Shown here piece after piece: positions 48,635 to 60,528 of a stretch of 64,000 nucleotides of DNA. A model generated the notes under the pieces. The model was not told the DNA's origin, made no database searches, and saw only the letters and a list, made by a program, of their open reading frames with translations. This stretch comes from Isoetes taiwanensis (taxonomy: Eukaryota; Streptophyta; Lycopodiopsida; Isoetales; Isoetaceae). How positions within the stretch are numbered: position 1 is the stretch's first letter; every line of letters starts with the position of its first letter. Position numbers and translations under genes: made by a program. The DNA lies in contig JAJEKV010000231.1 in NCBI GenBank assembly GCA_021234155.1, forward strand, positions 620,001 through 684,000, read 5' to 3'.

Positions 48635-49047
48635 ATATAACCATTGGATCCAACACATTTAAATTAAAATCCCCCTTAAACCCCCTTTGGTTTGGGTGCA
48701 TATTCACACGGGGGGTGACGTAGGGGCGAGAGCCCTCATAATTGTATTTTGACGTCATTGAAATCAACACCATATAGTATTTCGGTTGATATCTTATAGT
48801 ATTTTGCGAATCTTATTATACAGTATAGCAAATCTTGTACTTGCATACCCCACAAATGAGGAACTTTACGTACGGTGTAGATTATGGAATAAGAGGCGGT
48901 ATTCCATAATCTGTTGATTTCGTACGTCCAAAATACAATTATGAGGGCTCTCGATGCCCGGAGTCACCCCCCGTGTGAATATGCACCCAAACCAAAGGGG
49001 GTTTAAGGGGGATTTTAATTTAAATGTGTTGGATCCAATGGTTATAT
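48635..49047. mobile_element. 413-bp foldback element with ~120-bp arms and a nested hairpin
   Basis: Left arm 48635-48756 (starts ATATAACCATTGGATCCAAC) is the reverse complement of 48924-49047 with few mismatches. The loop contains a second perfect 12-bp hairpin, AGATTATGGAAT at 48879 and ATTCCATAATCT at 48900. It has no coding capacity. It lies right next to the 3' end of the transposase gene but does not bracket it. Confidence 0.85.
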
Positions 49048-49118
49048 GCAAAATACGGAAACTTCTTTATATTCATAAAAGTACCTATACAGTACCCTTT
49101 ACACAATTGCTCTTTCCA

Positions 49119-52100
49119 CTATTCCAACAACGTGGGAAGCCTCTCTAGAATATCTTGTTCTTCTTTGGCACTTAGAGTGTAAACCACTCCCCGCTTAACA
49201 ACGTGCCTTGCTTGAACCAACCTGACTTTGTTCTTTGCAACTTGAGTGGCATAAACAATTGCTTTATTTCCTCTACAAAACTTGTAGCTGGATTTACAAG
49301 TCACCAACTTCTCATAGTTTGTCCCTTCTATGACCTCATCCCCTTTCACAAACTTCTGCCCTTGCATATCTACAAAGTCTTCTACCACCAAGTACTTAGC
49401 TTTGGTACATAGGATAAGGTAGAATTTCACATTCTCGTGATTGTTATTTGGAGCCACCACTGCAAAGACATCACCTATAGATACTTGCATGCTACATAAG
49501 TCAGCGCTGCCAATATGTGCTTCTTCTCCGTCATCATGTACTTCTTCTTCAATAATAGCTTTGATGGGCTGTACCACAACTAGTTCAAACTTCTTAGTAT
49601 ATGATACATTGTGGCAAGACTCCCAATTCAAATCTAAACAATATGTGCAAAAGCAAGAGAGGTTTCTGACCTGTAAATGTGTCATGTGATTTGAACACCC
49701 ATGGAAACAATGAAGGTCTCTAGATCCTTTAATAGGACGTGCTTCCCACTGATTTTTTCTGTCCACTTGTCCTATTCCAACCTCCCAAAAAGTTCTACTT
49801 ACAGTTTGAATCTTCTTTTTATATGTTGTGGATGCTGCTGCCCTTAGCCATTCCACCACCTCGTGTGCATTGGTCATCTTGCTGCCCTTCAACTGTGCTG
49901 CTCTCAAAGCCCTCTTTATTACTCCTCCTGCACCATCATGTTCTCCCTTCCCATGGCCAGAGCACCAAAAGTTCCACATCATGTCTAAACCTGTTAAAGA
50001 TTTGAATCTAGCATCAAAGTAAAATGATTTTTTACCTTTGAATTGTGAGGCTGCACCATCTGAGAAGACATAGTGCTTCTTCAAAGTGATTTCCTTCTCT
50101 TGCATCCAATGATTGTGTAAGAGAAAGCAATGCTGCTCAAACAAAGAATCATGTTTTCTGTCATCAGATATATAAAAATGTCCTTCCTTGATCATTTCTT
50201 GTGTCTCAGGATCCCTTCTATATGTGAGGTGCACAAGAATAGTGATCTGCTCATTATGCCAATGCTTGGACTGGACTTCATTCTGTTCCTTGAAAGAGTA
50301 ATTCTCTGCAAAGTCAACCACTGATACAATAGTATCATCAGCAAACCTGTTCAGTAGTTGTCTAAACATGGCTTGCTGCCATTTATACCTGAAATTATGT
50401 GTCACAAACTCCTTTGCTTTAGATCTGAAGGTTTCTATCAAAACATTGGGTGAAGTCTGTAAATATTGATGCTCAATTCTTTTTTTGGGTTTGCTATTTT
50501 TATCCTTACCAATTTCAATGTAGTCTATGTTCTCCCAAGTGTTTTTTGAGGCGCTGTCCTTTGTTTCTTCTTTTGGACACCTTTCCATTTTGTCCACACC
50601 ACATTTGCTACAGGTTCCTGACAAGCATGCTTCATTGTGCCACTCCTCACCTTCAGGATTTGGGCAAACCATGCTTCCCCACATGTCACTGTTAGACTGC
50701 CAAACATGTCTTGCTGCATTTTCACCCTACTTGGTTTGCCGTGTGGTCACATATCTTGCACTCATAGGTGCAATCTGCACCGTGCACCATGGACTTTTTC
50801 CTCATGTTCTTCACCCCTTTCCTCAGCATTGACATCCTCTCATGATAGACGCAACAACATGTATTGAATTCAGATAGCTTTACAACAAAGTAAGGCTTTA
50901 ATTTCTCGAAGGCTCTCTGCTTAATTTGAACATCTGGATTGTCTTGCTTGAAACTAGTGAAGAATTCTGTCTGCAGAATAAGAATAGAAAACTACTTAGT
51001 AAATGCTAATGCTAATACCACTAGAAAAAACAACTACTAATGAATATCAACTTAGAACTAATTACTTATTCCATTAGCATTACAACATAACCCTTAGCAA
51101 ACCAAACCACTAACCAGTGCTAGGACATTGAGATGAAAGCATTGCTAATCTGTAGTGGTAGGTGGTGATTCACTAACTACAAATTAAGTTTAGTGCTAAC
51201 ATTGACAAAATTACTAACAGTGGAACAACATTAACGAAATTAGTAATATTAGCACTGTCATTTATAAAATCACTAACAGTGGCACTAACATCAACACAAT
51301 TACTAAACGTGGCACCAACATTATAAAGGTGAGAAACCTTAGCACTATATCAAAAAATGATCCATCAACCATCAATAGCACTAAGACTTGCTACCACGAG
51401 AAGAACGTGCAGATTAATTCCAGATCATATTAGAATCAATACTTCACAACTTATAAAAAATATTAGTATTAGTAAACGTGAAAAAGACTTAGTAAAAAAC
51501 TGATCTACAGATAGTATACCTGGCTCACATCAATGTAATGTGTTGGATGCTTAGGATGTTTTCCTCTACCAGATCTGACGTCCTTGAAGTTAGGCGAAAC
51601 TCTGGTGTAGTTTGTCCAATAATCCATAACTTTTTCAATCACTTCTTGGCTCAGGGAATCCTTTCTCTTCTTCCTTCCCCCAAGAGCCCACAATGCGTTT
51701 TTATTACTAATTGCAACACGGTGCTTCTTAGCTCTGGAACAATTCCTTCGATGAATTCCTAAAGCCTTGGCAGCTAATCTTTTGCTGCCATGCCTGGCCT
51801 TCCCAAGTGCCATGATTAATGCTGCTCTTTTTGCTGCTAATTTGTCATTGGACTCCACTCCTTTCACATGCTGTATGGTTTCTTGGATGCTACCGACAAT
51901 TTCACTGTGAATAATCTTTTCCTTATCAGACACTGCAACCTGCATAACTTTGCTGTTCTCCACTAGATGCCATACTTCTTTCTTCTGGTCTGTAGACATC
52001 GAACCTGTCAAATCCAAAAATGTTTTTGTGATTATGGAGGCTGCATGTTGCAATTGCTTTTTTGAGTGCTCAATACTCCAATCTAAATTTTCATTTGACA

Positions 52101-52179
52101 ATTGTTGCCTCATCTTGCTCGCTCTTTGTCGTTGCTTCTGCAAACGCCATTTTCGCCTCCTGTCTTCGTCATTAGTCAT
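49119..52179 (-). pseudogene. DD(D/E)-type transposase, two exons, nearly intact (one frameshift)
   Basis: Exon 1 (52179-51520, 220 aa) starts MTNDEDRRRKWRLQKQRQRA. It has a helix-turn-helix-like region 'GSKRLAAKALGIHRRNCSRA' and ends 'RVSPNFKDVRSG...HYIDVSQ'. The intron is 51519-50971. Exon 2 (50970-49119) continues 'TEFFTSFKQDNPDVQIKQRA' and 'FNTCCCVYHERMSML', with zinc-type Cys pairs (CKIC, later CSKCGVDK). After a one-base shift near 50720-50735, 521 codons follow. Numbered in that 521-codon part, the likely acidic triad is Asp124 (VVDFAENY), Asp209 (FSDGAASQFK) and Asp250 (GEHDGAGG), with Glu248 next to it. From memory the domain order and motifs match a transposon protein family found in cnidarians, insects and fish, which I would compare first with the Sola superfamily (DDD). 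Summed length is about 836 aa. Terminal repeats were not found. Confidence 0.65.
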
Positions 52180-52514
52180 TGGATCACAAGAAGCCTGAAC
52201 AAAAAATGGATGGAAAGAAAGAAACGAGATCTCTCTCCCTCGAGAAAGGGGGAATCAACCACCCCCCGATATTCTCGTTAATTTTGAATTTCCCTCTTCC
52301 CATAATACTAAAAAATAGTGCTAATTTGGGTGGACAAAAGGACACTAAAAATGAGACACCGTAACATGCAAGGACCCATATATTTATACCGTATATTATA
52401 TTTGAGCATCGGAACTAGATCCTTTGTCCAAGCATTGTCAAAACGCTTTTCAAAGGAAAGTAAGCTTAGCTAGTGTTTTAACATGGACATGGCACTGGCA
52501 CTTATGGAGATTTT

Positions 52515-53335
52515 GTGCTTGATCTTTGGAGGGATGATCCGAATTTCCATGTGAGTTCAATTTTCAAGTGCTTGAGAACATTAGAGAGAGGAACTATCGA
52601 TGGCAGGATGTACTCTTCATTAGCTCCTATTTTTGATGATTTGATGGATGATCAACCTTACCTACCAAAGGCAGATAACAGAGCTGGCATCAAAAGTGTC
52701 AAAGGAAAGAAAAAGGATGTGGTATGAGTTTTCAATACATGGAAGACAATTGTTGGAAGAACTATGTGTTCAACTTGATAAGTTTTAGAGGGAAAAACAA
52801 GAATAGATGGATGTTTGGAGCAATGTCATACTTAATAGCAACAGGAGTCTTCAAGATTGTGAAGGTGAGGTTCATGAACATTGGACACACACACGATGAT
52901 AAGATGGCTTCTTTAGTTCTTTCTCCGCTAAGCTTAGGAGAAAGAATGTGACAAATATCCCTAATAATGGCTCCAAGTGGTCTGTTGAAAGCAGGCTACA
53001 AAGCCAAAGTGGTTTGACCTTCTTGTGTGGGATTCTTTTGAGGGCATCAAGGAATACTACTTTGTGTTATTCAGACCTGATGATGAGTATTGTCTAGTAT
53101 GGTTGGGGATGGCACTCACCGATGTTACTACCACTATGTCTGATGGGTGGGAGTTGCATCTTGGATTCCAAATTTAATATTGGAAGCCCATTGGAAGGCA
53201 TAAGAAAGGCAAATTGAAAGAATAGTACTCCCACTTATGGGAGAAAAGGTAGAGGAAAGATCCTCCCGATCCCCAAAGGAAAGAATTGGTGGAGTGTGTG
53301 TTATGATCATACCCTGCATGTCACATTGAAAAAGA
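52515..53335 (+). pseudogene. DUF7869-like transposon protein remnant
   Basis: Pieces in shifting frames read 'LPKADNRAGIKSVKGKKKDV', then 'MEDNCWKNYVFNLISF', 'GKNKNRWMFGAMSYLIATG', 'VKVRFMNIGHTHDDKM', and further on 'VWDSFEGIKEYYFVLFRPD'. The D-N-C..ENKN-like block and GHTH(E/D)D are the hallmarks I associate with DUF7869 proteins of plants and oomycetes, presumed integrase-like transposon proteins. Stops and shifts show it is dead. It lies head-to-head with the minus-strand transposase, 335 bp away. Confidence 0.6.
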
Positions 53336-53399
53336 CAAGACACAAAAGATCACAAAGAGGAAAATGAACAAAGCCATGAGCAATCTCCATGCTATAGCA

Positions 53400-54280
53400 T
53401 TGTATGAGAGTAGATAATATTAGCTGTGTATAAATCTTGTGAGATTTCTCAACTAGTTGTTTGTAAATTCTATAAGAAAATGTCACGAACCCATTCTTGT
53501 TGGATGCAAAAATCTAACGGAGATTCAAAGAAAAACTTAGCTTTTTCTGCACATGAGTCCTACTTTACCAAATGAGTTCCAACTGTTGAATAAGTCCCAC
53601 TTTGCTTATATGGTTCTTAAAAGCTTTTTGGCAACATAAGCATACAAAGAAAGACATGGATGCTCAGAAAGTAATTAAGATCTTACAAAAACTGGATGCC
53701 TTCAAGGAGAAATGTCTTAGAAAAAATTTGCATAAACCTCATCTTATTGCAAAAAACTATATCGGAACAAATTATGTATACAAAATTTTCATTCTAGTTT
53801 CAATTCTGTTATGGAAAGCATGCCAACGCATTCCTAACACCACAGAATTGAAAGTAGAATGAAATTGCGTGAAATGTAAAGTTGGAATAGATGCAATTTA
53901 GGCGAAAAGAACTTCCAACTAAAACAGAAAAAGGTGGAGTAAATCTTGAGAACGTGGAGTAAAAAGCAATGTTACATAGCTGTAAACTGTCGTCCCCATT
54001 TGGTTCAAACATTAGTAACATTACTGAAAAGAATTCTTGTCACCTAGCAGAGCGCCGTTGGGCTAGAGGCTTGAATCGCACCTGAATTGCACTTAACCCA
54101 ACTTTACGTTTGCAAACCCATTCCACAAACTAGACTTGTCATCACTAACATCCATGACTGACTCTGCTCCATTACTTCATGTTATAATCCAGCCTCCTTC
54201 ATTTATAAGATGAAAATTCTGATTGTGAAAACTCCTACTGAATCACACTGCTTGCCATCAATCTATTCTTCAAAGGCAAG
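53400..54280. other. No gene recognised
   Basis: An 86-codon frame (53602-53862) shows no motif. The rest is AT-rich with short frames. Confidence 0.45.
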
Positions 54281-54700
54281 AAAATCCAATTGACTAAAAC
54301 TGCACCTAGAAACAAAGTCGAGAATGACACCTTTTACTTTTGTCTTAGCTCCAAGAAAATTGCAACGTGATTGTCTTTTATACCACACTACAGAGAAGAC
54401 CATTGCACATTGTTTTATACATTGCCCAAATATTTAGCCTGTATGGAGGCAAGTTATGAAAGTTTTTATGCGTACCATATTAATCATAGATATTATATTA
54501 AGCCTCTACCTATTAGAGGAAAGTTCATTTGAAAAGAGAAGCGGTTCATATCCTAAGGCATAGTTGCTATGGGCTTTATGGAAGAGGAGGAGATTAATAG
54601 TTTTCTCTCAACAGTTTGTTCACCCATCTAGGATCTTGGACATATGAAGATCCAAGCTTGGGAAGTAAATAGCAGCAATGAAGGAATGGACCTAGGCCAC
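54280..54700 (+). pseudogene. LINE ORF2 C-terminal (zf-RVT-like) fragment
   Basis: A plus-strand frame near 54380-54460 reads 'CLLYHTTEKTIAHCFIHCPN'. The Cys...His-x3-Cys-P pattern is typical of the reverse-transcriptase zinc-binding domain. 'ALWKRRRLIVFSQQFVHPS' follows at about 54570, like the WxxWRxRN region after that domain. In-frame stops are present. No poly(A) tail is seen. Confidence 0.5.
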
Positions 54701-57700
54701 AATTATGGAATACTTTCTTCGTGCAACTTTGAAATAGTAGGAAGTAAATATGCTACTTAGTTTATCCCAATCTCTCATATTGAGATGTAGGTGTTTTACA
54801 TGACGTAGCGATTCAATGTAGCTTATATTTTTTTTTGGATTTAATAGAAGTACAACCAAGAAAGGAAAAAAAACTGCAACCTTCAAATATATCTGTCTCG
54901 ATGTCCCCACCACCTGTTTAAAATATTCTGCATATATTCCAAATCCTTCACTACCATTTCTAGGATACGCCCTTCAGAGGACCCCGAAATCTTATACAAT
55001 ACTCTTCAATAGAGAAGGCATGTTGATTGCTGTTACATACATATATTAGGCCCATATACATATGTTACATATGTTGGGCCCTAAGCCCATATAGGACCAT
55101 TAAACTTAAGGATTATAGATTTAAAGGACAAGTGGCATTAATGCAAGCATGGATATGCGTGGCCGCATGCCATTACAGTTGGTATCCTATATTCAAGGAA
55201 GGGAAAGCATGTAGAATCGTTCTGGAAACGATTGAGAACTGCACTATATTGCAGTATGGATCCGAGGGATCAACGCAAGTTTGGCATGGGGAGTCCAAGG
55301 GACTCGAGGAGTGAGGAACCCTGGGGGTCGACGGTAGCAAACTGGACCTCTTTTGAGGTTTGTAACAATTGCCAAATACAAATAGCTTTTCACGAGGCTA
55401 AGGTTCATTTTGCTTTTTGTTGGCAAATGTTTCTATGCACATTACATATGATATGCTAGAAGGACTAGAAAAAGCACAATGCAGGGCAACCTAAATTCAT
55501 TAATTGTCACGTGCATTGATACCCATGATTCCATGGTTATACACTAGTAATTATGACACTAATATAATATAAACCCAACCTAGTTCAAACTTCTCCTAGA
55601 TAATGTATCTCCAAATGACCCTAAAGAGCGGTTCTAATAAGCCTCTAGAATTGTGCAACGTAAAAAGACCCATGCTCCTCGAACAAACAATAAGCAATCT
55701 CTCCTTATTGAACCTTTTTGTGCAACATAACAGATTGTTTGGTAAAGTTACAATGGCCATTTGCAGCCTTCTACTTACATTTAGTTGCAGGTGGATAAAA
55801 TCTAAACTGTGAATGTCTATATCAATATACACCATGCATTATATCAATATACACCATGCATTGCACCTTTCATAGACAGTTCATGATAGTTTGCTCCTGG
55901 ACCAGCGCTAAGCACTAAAGAATAGTTGATCATAACATGTTAAGGATTTGCGACACGAGGAATAATTTGGTCCATAATCCCTACCTTAAAACTGGGAACC
56001 TTTTGATAAACTTGTTATATCTCCAAAATGCATACCAACCATCATCCAGCATCCTTTGTAGGCTCCTTTTTGTACCTATACCAACATTGGCTATCTTCAT
56101 TGTTCCTAGTAAATATCATTTGCCCATGACATAATATTCATACCTTTTCGAGGCAAAAGGTATAGAAGCTGCTATGTTTGTAGCCATCTTTACATATGTA
56201 CTCTATCCTGACAACTTGCATTGCATGCCGATCATCGGGGCCATGAAATATTACAGGTGATGCCACCTAAACAAAGAATAATAACCCATGAGTTAAGAAC
56301 AGTAAAAGTTCAATAAGGGATGAATATATAAACCGTAAACAGCATGTTGGTGCAGCTAGTGATGGTAATTGTCAATAATTACATCCCATGCTATAAGACC
56401 CTGGAATATCATTATTATAGTATCTGTGAAACTTGAAGGTAGGCAACTAGGTGGTGGTCGGCATGCAAAGTCACAAATCTTCTTAACATGTCTCAATATG
56501 GCTCAACTCAATCCAATTTTCCAATGCCTTCCAAAAAAGTAAGTCAAGGAAATGGCAAGCACATCAAGTGTAGAGGATTCTAAGAAGCACTTTCCCAACA
56601 TCTAAATAAACCGAGAAACTGTCTAAACTGTCTGTGAGCATGTGACTAGTTCCATAATGTCAAGCCTATGATATCTTTTTAATCTCCTTTTCGATCCTTA
56701 AGACCTTGCCATTTGCATCAATTAAATTAATGAAAATTGTCTATGATGGGATCATGTGGTCAATAACAGCCTCTTTCTAACATCTGACCAGCCACCTGAA
56801 CATATTGAACCACCATACATAGGCTTCAACTTTCTTTATCGGTGGCACATACTGTACCAAGACCATTACAGCATAAAGGTATATAATCCTCTCCCTTGAT
56901 GCACCGCGATACTACATACTCTAGGTGGATGTTTAACGAAACAGCACAGGCCCAAGCATAAGACCACTTATGCAATGCTTCATCAACTTGCTCTCTTTTA
57001 GATGTCTTATCCCCTTTCAACTTTTTTTATTTTTTTAATCATTGAAACAGATGACACTCTTACAGATTTACCTAATAAATTATCTTGTGGTACCTTCCAA
57101 TTATTTAAGAATATTTGACTTCCATTACTCTGAGGATCATCTTTATACTTTCTCATGGCATCATTTGGACCCTTCACGCTTAGTGCTCAAGATCTTTACA
57201 GGACCTCCTAAAAGTAGCGCTCTACCTTCTTTCTATCCTGCGTGATCTCGTTCTTAGGCCTTGCTTTGATCAGTTTGAGTTGTCTCGCTTGAGGGGCTTG
57301 CAAAAGGGGCTTGCTTTCATGGCTCTCAGTGTCAATGTCATTATGCCATGTTACACTGGCCGCAAATGAGCGGACTTGTAGAAAAGATACCTTCAAACTT
57401 CATGCTGAATGTTATGTTTTTCTCTCCACAAATGTGTTTGCAGACCAAATGCTTGGCTTCTACAAAATTGCAGACTTGTCTGGTCCCTAAGACTCCTCCC
57501 CAACTTCTGCTTTCTTTTTAGCCGAGATGTTACCTTGTGCGTCCCCTGGCATCATCCAAATATAGACCAGAGTTCTACCAAGTTGAAGAATGAGGGAGGC
57601 GCACTTGTATTGAGAGCATTAGATTCCCATGATCATCTTATGGCAGTCACTATATTCTAGCTATCTCTAACCATACACGAACAATACGTTATAGCTATAG

Positions 57701-57890
57701 TTTTGACATTAGACTTCTACTAAACTAATAGTACTCTCAAGTGAATAAGTATTGCAAGTACTATGACAAGTTATGGCACTTATTTGCGTCATTGCTCCTA
57801 ATTCACATTACATGTTCCACCCTCATTTTTTCCAGATTGTCTGCTTTGTCTAACTAGTAGACAAATGTTGATAATCATGCAAGTACTAAC
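54701..57890. other. No gene recognised
   Basis: Several short frames exist on both strands. A minus-strand piece at 57020-56826 ('KTSKREQVDEALHKWSYAWA') has a coding look and could be an exon of the gene at 57.9-58.7 kb, but I cannot connect them. CTATATCAATATACACCATG-type sequence is duplicated at 55815-55862. Confidence 0.35.
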
Positions 57891-58740
57891 CTTCCAGTCC
57901 GAGCAATTAATTATTGGTGTGTAAACAGAATTTCTTAGCTGGGAAGAAAATTCATCGACACCAAGATATTTCTCATTTGCATCCCAGAACCTCGCAGAAG
58001 TTACAGGTTTTCCAACCTGTACTGCAACGGCAAAAGTTGATTAGTATAAAAGGTTGATTACTGTGCCAAAAGAAGCACTACATAACAAGAAAAGGGTTAG
58101 TTGCGTAAAAAAAGAAGCAGTACATTTCTAGTTAAGCAGCAAAAACTTACTCTTTTGTGAAGAATATCATTGACATTATATGGCAGTGCAAAATCAAAAG
58201 CCACTTTGATACCACTATTTTGATCTGGCCAATCATTGCGCATAAGTGCATCCATCTAAACCAAATATAAGAAAGCCAAAAGATCAGCTACCTCTTGCTT
58301 ATAAGCAAAATACAGGCACTTATTGACCTTAAACCAGCACATCTAATGCTTCTTAAACTACTATTTGCAAAAGCTTTGATAAACTCCTGCATCTCAAAAT
58401 TATATCCCCTTGTTTTGATTCATGACTTCTAGCTGCAATTCAGGGAAATTACTGTGTCCTGAGGACCAAGTTCTTGTCCTAATGAGTTACATATTCGCTT
58501 GTTAGTCTATTTCCAAAGCACACCATCTATGCTCTTGGTTGGGAGATAAAACCTGATCCCCGATTGGAAAATTGGCTGAAATAAGTTAAGAGTGCTATCC
58601 CAACTTAAATTTTAACATTTAACCTGTATTTTGACAACCGTATTTGGAGGCAACAATGGAGTTGGGCGTCGCATTTCCAGTGGCCACATCATATTGTTGG
58701 CAACGACAAAATGCATGAAGTCGGAAGCCAGATTATCAGT
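57891..58740 (-). CDS. Three consecutive exons of an unrecognised minus-strand gene
   Basis: Reading leftward, exon A (about 58740-58624) encodes 'DFMHFVVANNMMWPLEMRRP' and 'LLPPNTVVKIQ'. Exon B (58255-58151, 35 aa) encodes 'MDALMRNDWPDQNSGIKVAF' and onward. Exon C (58016-57891, 42 aa) encodes 'VGKPVTSARFWDANEKYLGV' to 'YTPIINCSDWK'. All three junctions are GT-AG in phase 0 and frames stay open, so this is a real gene or a recent remnant. I do not recognise the family. Start and stop are not found, and exons before A or after C must exist in a complete gene. Confidence 0.6.
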
Positions 58741-60115
58741 CTCTACATTCTCTGCATCTTTGTCTGCATTCCATCAGTTTATGCATCAATTCAATTCTGG
58801 TGCCAGAAGAATGCAACCATATTAGCTAACACAGAATTTGAACAGGCTATCACGCTGCAAAGAAACGGACCAACCTGTCGCTGCAGGTCGCGATGGACGG
58901 GTGCCGGACTTGAGGTGCAAGCATGGGTGCGAAAGTTGCGAAAACGAAAGAGGAACTGGAACCAGAATTGGAAGCTTAGATGGAAGATAAGCATGGAGCG
59001 CCATAAGACTTCAAAGATTCTCATAAACTCATTCAAGTGCCAACAATACCATAAAAACTGTACTCCAAATACGTTTTACCCACCCTATACCAAACAAGAG
59101 GGTTGCCTTCCCATTTCCCGACGGTAAAGTGGCTTAAATCAAACCCCGTGGAATTAAAATTTCTAGTTCAAACCCCCACCATATTGTAGCCTCAATGTTT
59201 GAACGCTACTATAGATATGTGAACTATGTTTTTAACATTATATTTAGACAAGTCATAATTTCATAGAATGCAATGATATGAAAATAGCTTCATGAGTAAA
59301 TGCGAAAGATGTTCTAATCATATGATGTGATGTGTTTCATGATGAATCCAGGAACAGTTGCACATGGACTGACAAAGATAATGCAACTATAGTTGTGATG
59401 CATATTATTGACTTTTTAGAACATTACTACAGGCAGGCTAACTATGGATTAGATGTATGATTTTTTTCATACCATTGGTTTTCAGAACCTAAAGGACCGC
59501 CAGCAAACAGTTTAAACATTGGAACCATTTTTGCTGCAAAGCATAAACATTTATGTTGACAAAAAGTTAACAGTGACAAGATTATAGACATACATCAAAT
59601 CAACAAAGGAAATATGTTAGTTTGATGCTTCCAATCCATAATCTAAGATAATCTGAAGTTAAGCATTAAATGATGTTTATGCTATCTAGTCTATAAATCC
59701 CTAAAACGCACAATTCATTGCATCTATAAACATATACGAACTTCACTTAAAACCCAATCTATAGACTCAATTCATCCCTTTTATTGCATGATATAGATGT
59801 TTCAGTCTCAATAAGTACATGATTCCTGGAAACAACGAGCACAATTTTACAACTTTGCAACCAATTTGATGCTTGGGCTCTATCAATTTTGTAGCAAATA
59901 AATGTTATCTGTAACAAATATGCAATCCTCGACCCTTTATCAGCATAGGGCTCTTAATTCTTAATGAGCATGGGTCTGCTTGAAGCTACTGGAGTCATAT
60001 CCATGGGGTAGCTACCCAGTAATCTAAGAAAACTGCAAATTCCTATAGCTGGCCAAGAGCATTTTGGGCTCTGGGTTCTGCCATGGAGCATTTAAAATCA
60101 ATGTAGAAAAGGTTT
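58741..60115. other. No gene recognised
   Basis: A GC-richer patch at 58870-58990 gives several overlapping short frames, which I read as composition artefacts. The rest is AT-rich. Confidence 0.45.
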
Positions 60116-60260
60116 TCAAAGTACTTGGTGCTGCCATAAGAGTCTGGACTTCTGGAATTATATGATTTGAAAGGAAATCCAGTTGTACTTGACAATGTTC
60201 TATGTGTTCCAAATATAGTTAAAAATCTTATTTCTGTCACTCAGCTAGTAGAACTTGGAT
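60116..60260 (+). pseudogene. Ty1/copia pol fragment (pre-integrase region)
   Basis: The plus-strand frame reads 'LDNVLCVPNIVKNLISVTQL' then 'VELG' before a stop in the next codon. This is the conserved protease/pre-integrase segment of copia polyproteins (consensus L.NVLYVP.L..NLLSV.QL). Similarity stops exactly where the 3' tail of the minus-strand LINE begins, so the LINE has most likely inserted here and the rest of pol lies beyond the right edge of the window. Confidence 0.7.
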
Positions 60261-60528
60261 AGAATAGAATATAGAATATACATTAACGTCCCTCATGCCG
60301 TGAGGCCCCCGGACTTGTGTAGCATCCTGCGAGCTCCCAAAAGGGGGTGCTGCCAACAAACAGACGCATAGGTTTATGTAGCCATCTAGCGGGCTTCTCT
60401 TGTTCTTTGTAATACCCGCATCATGCTTATAGCTGGCTTCTTGGCCATACACAATGCATCGTTATAAACAGTTTTGAACTGTACTCTGTGGGCCTCTCTG
60501 ATTCGCCTCAACAGTGCTTCTCAGATTA

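Noticed and set aside
58791-59127. Overlapping frames rich in Arg/Trp and Phe/Leu at 58.8-59.1 kb
   Set aside because: Several mutually exclusive frames are open on both strands because of the local base composition, and none has a recognisable motif.
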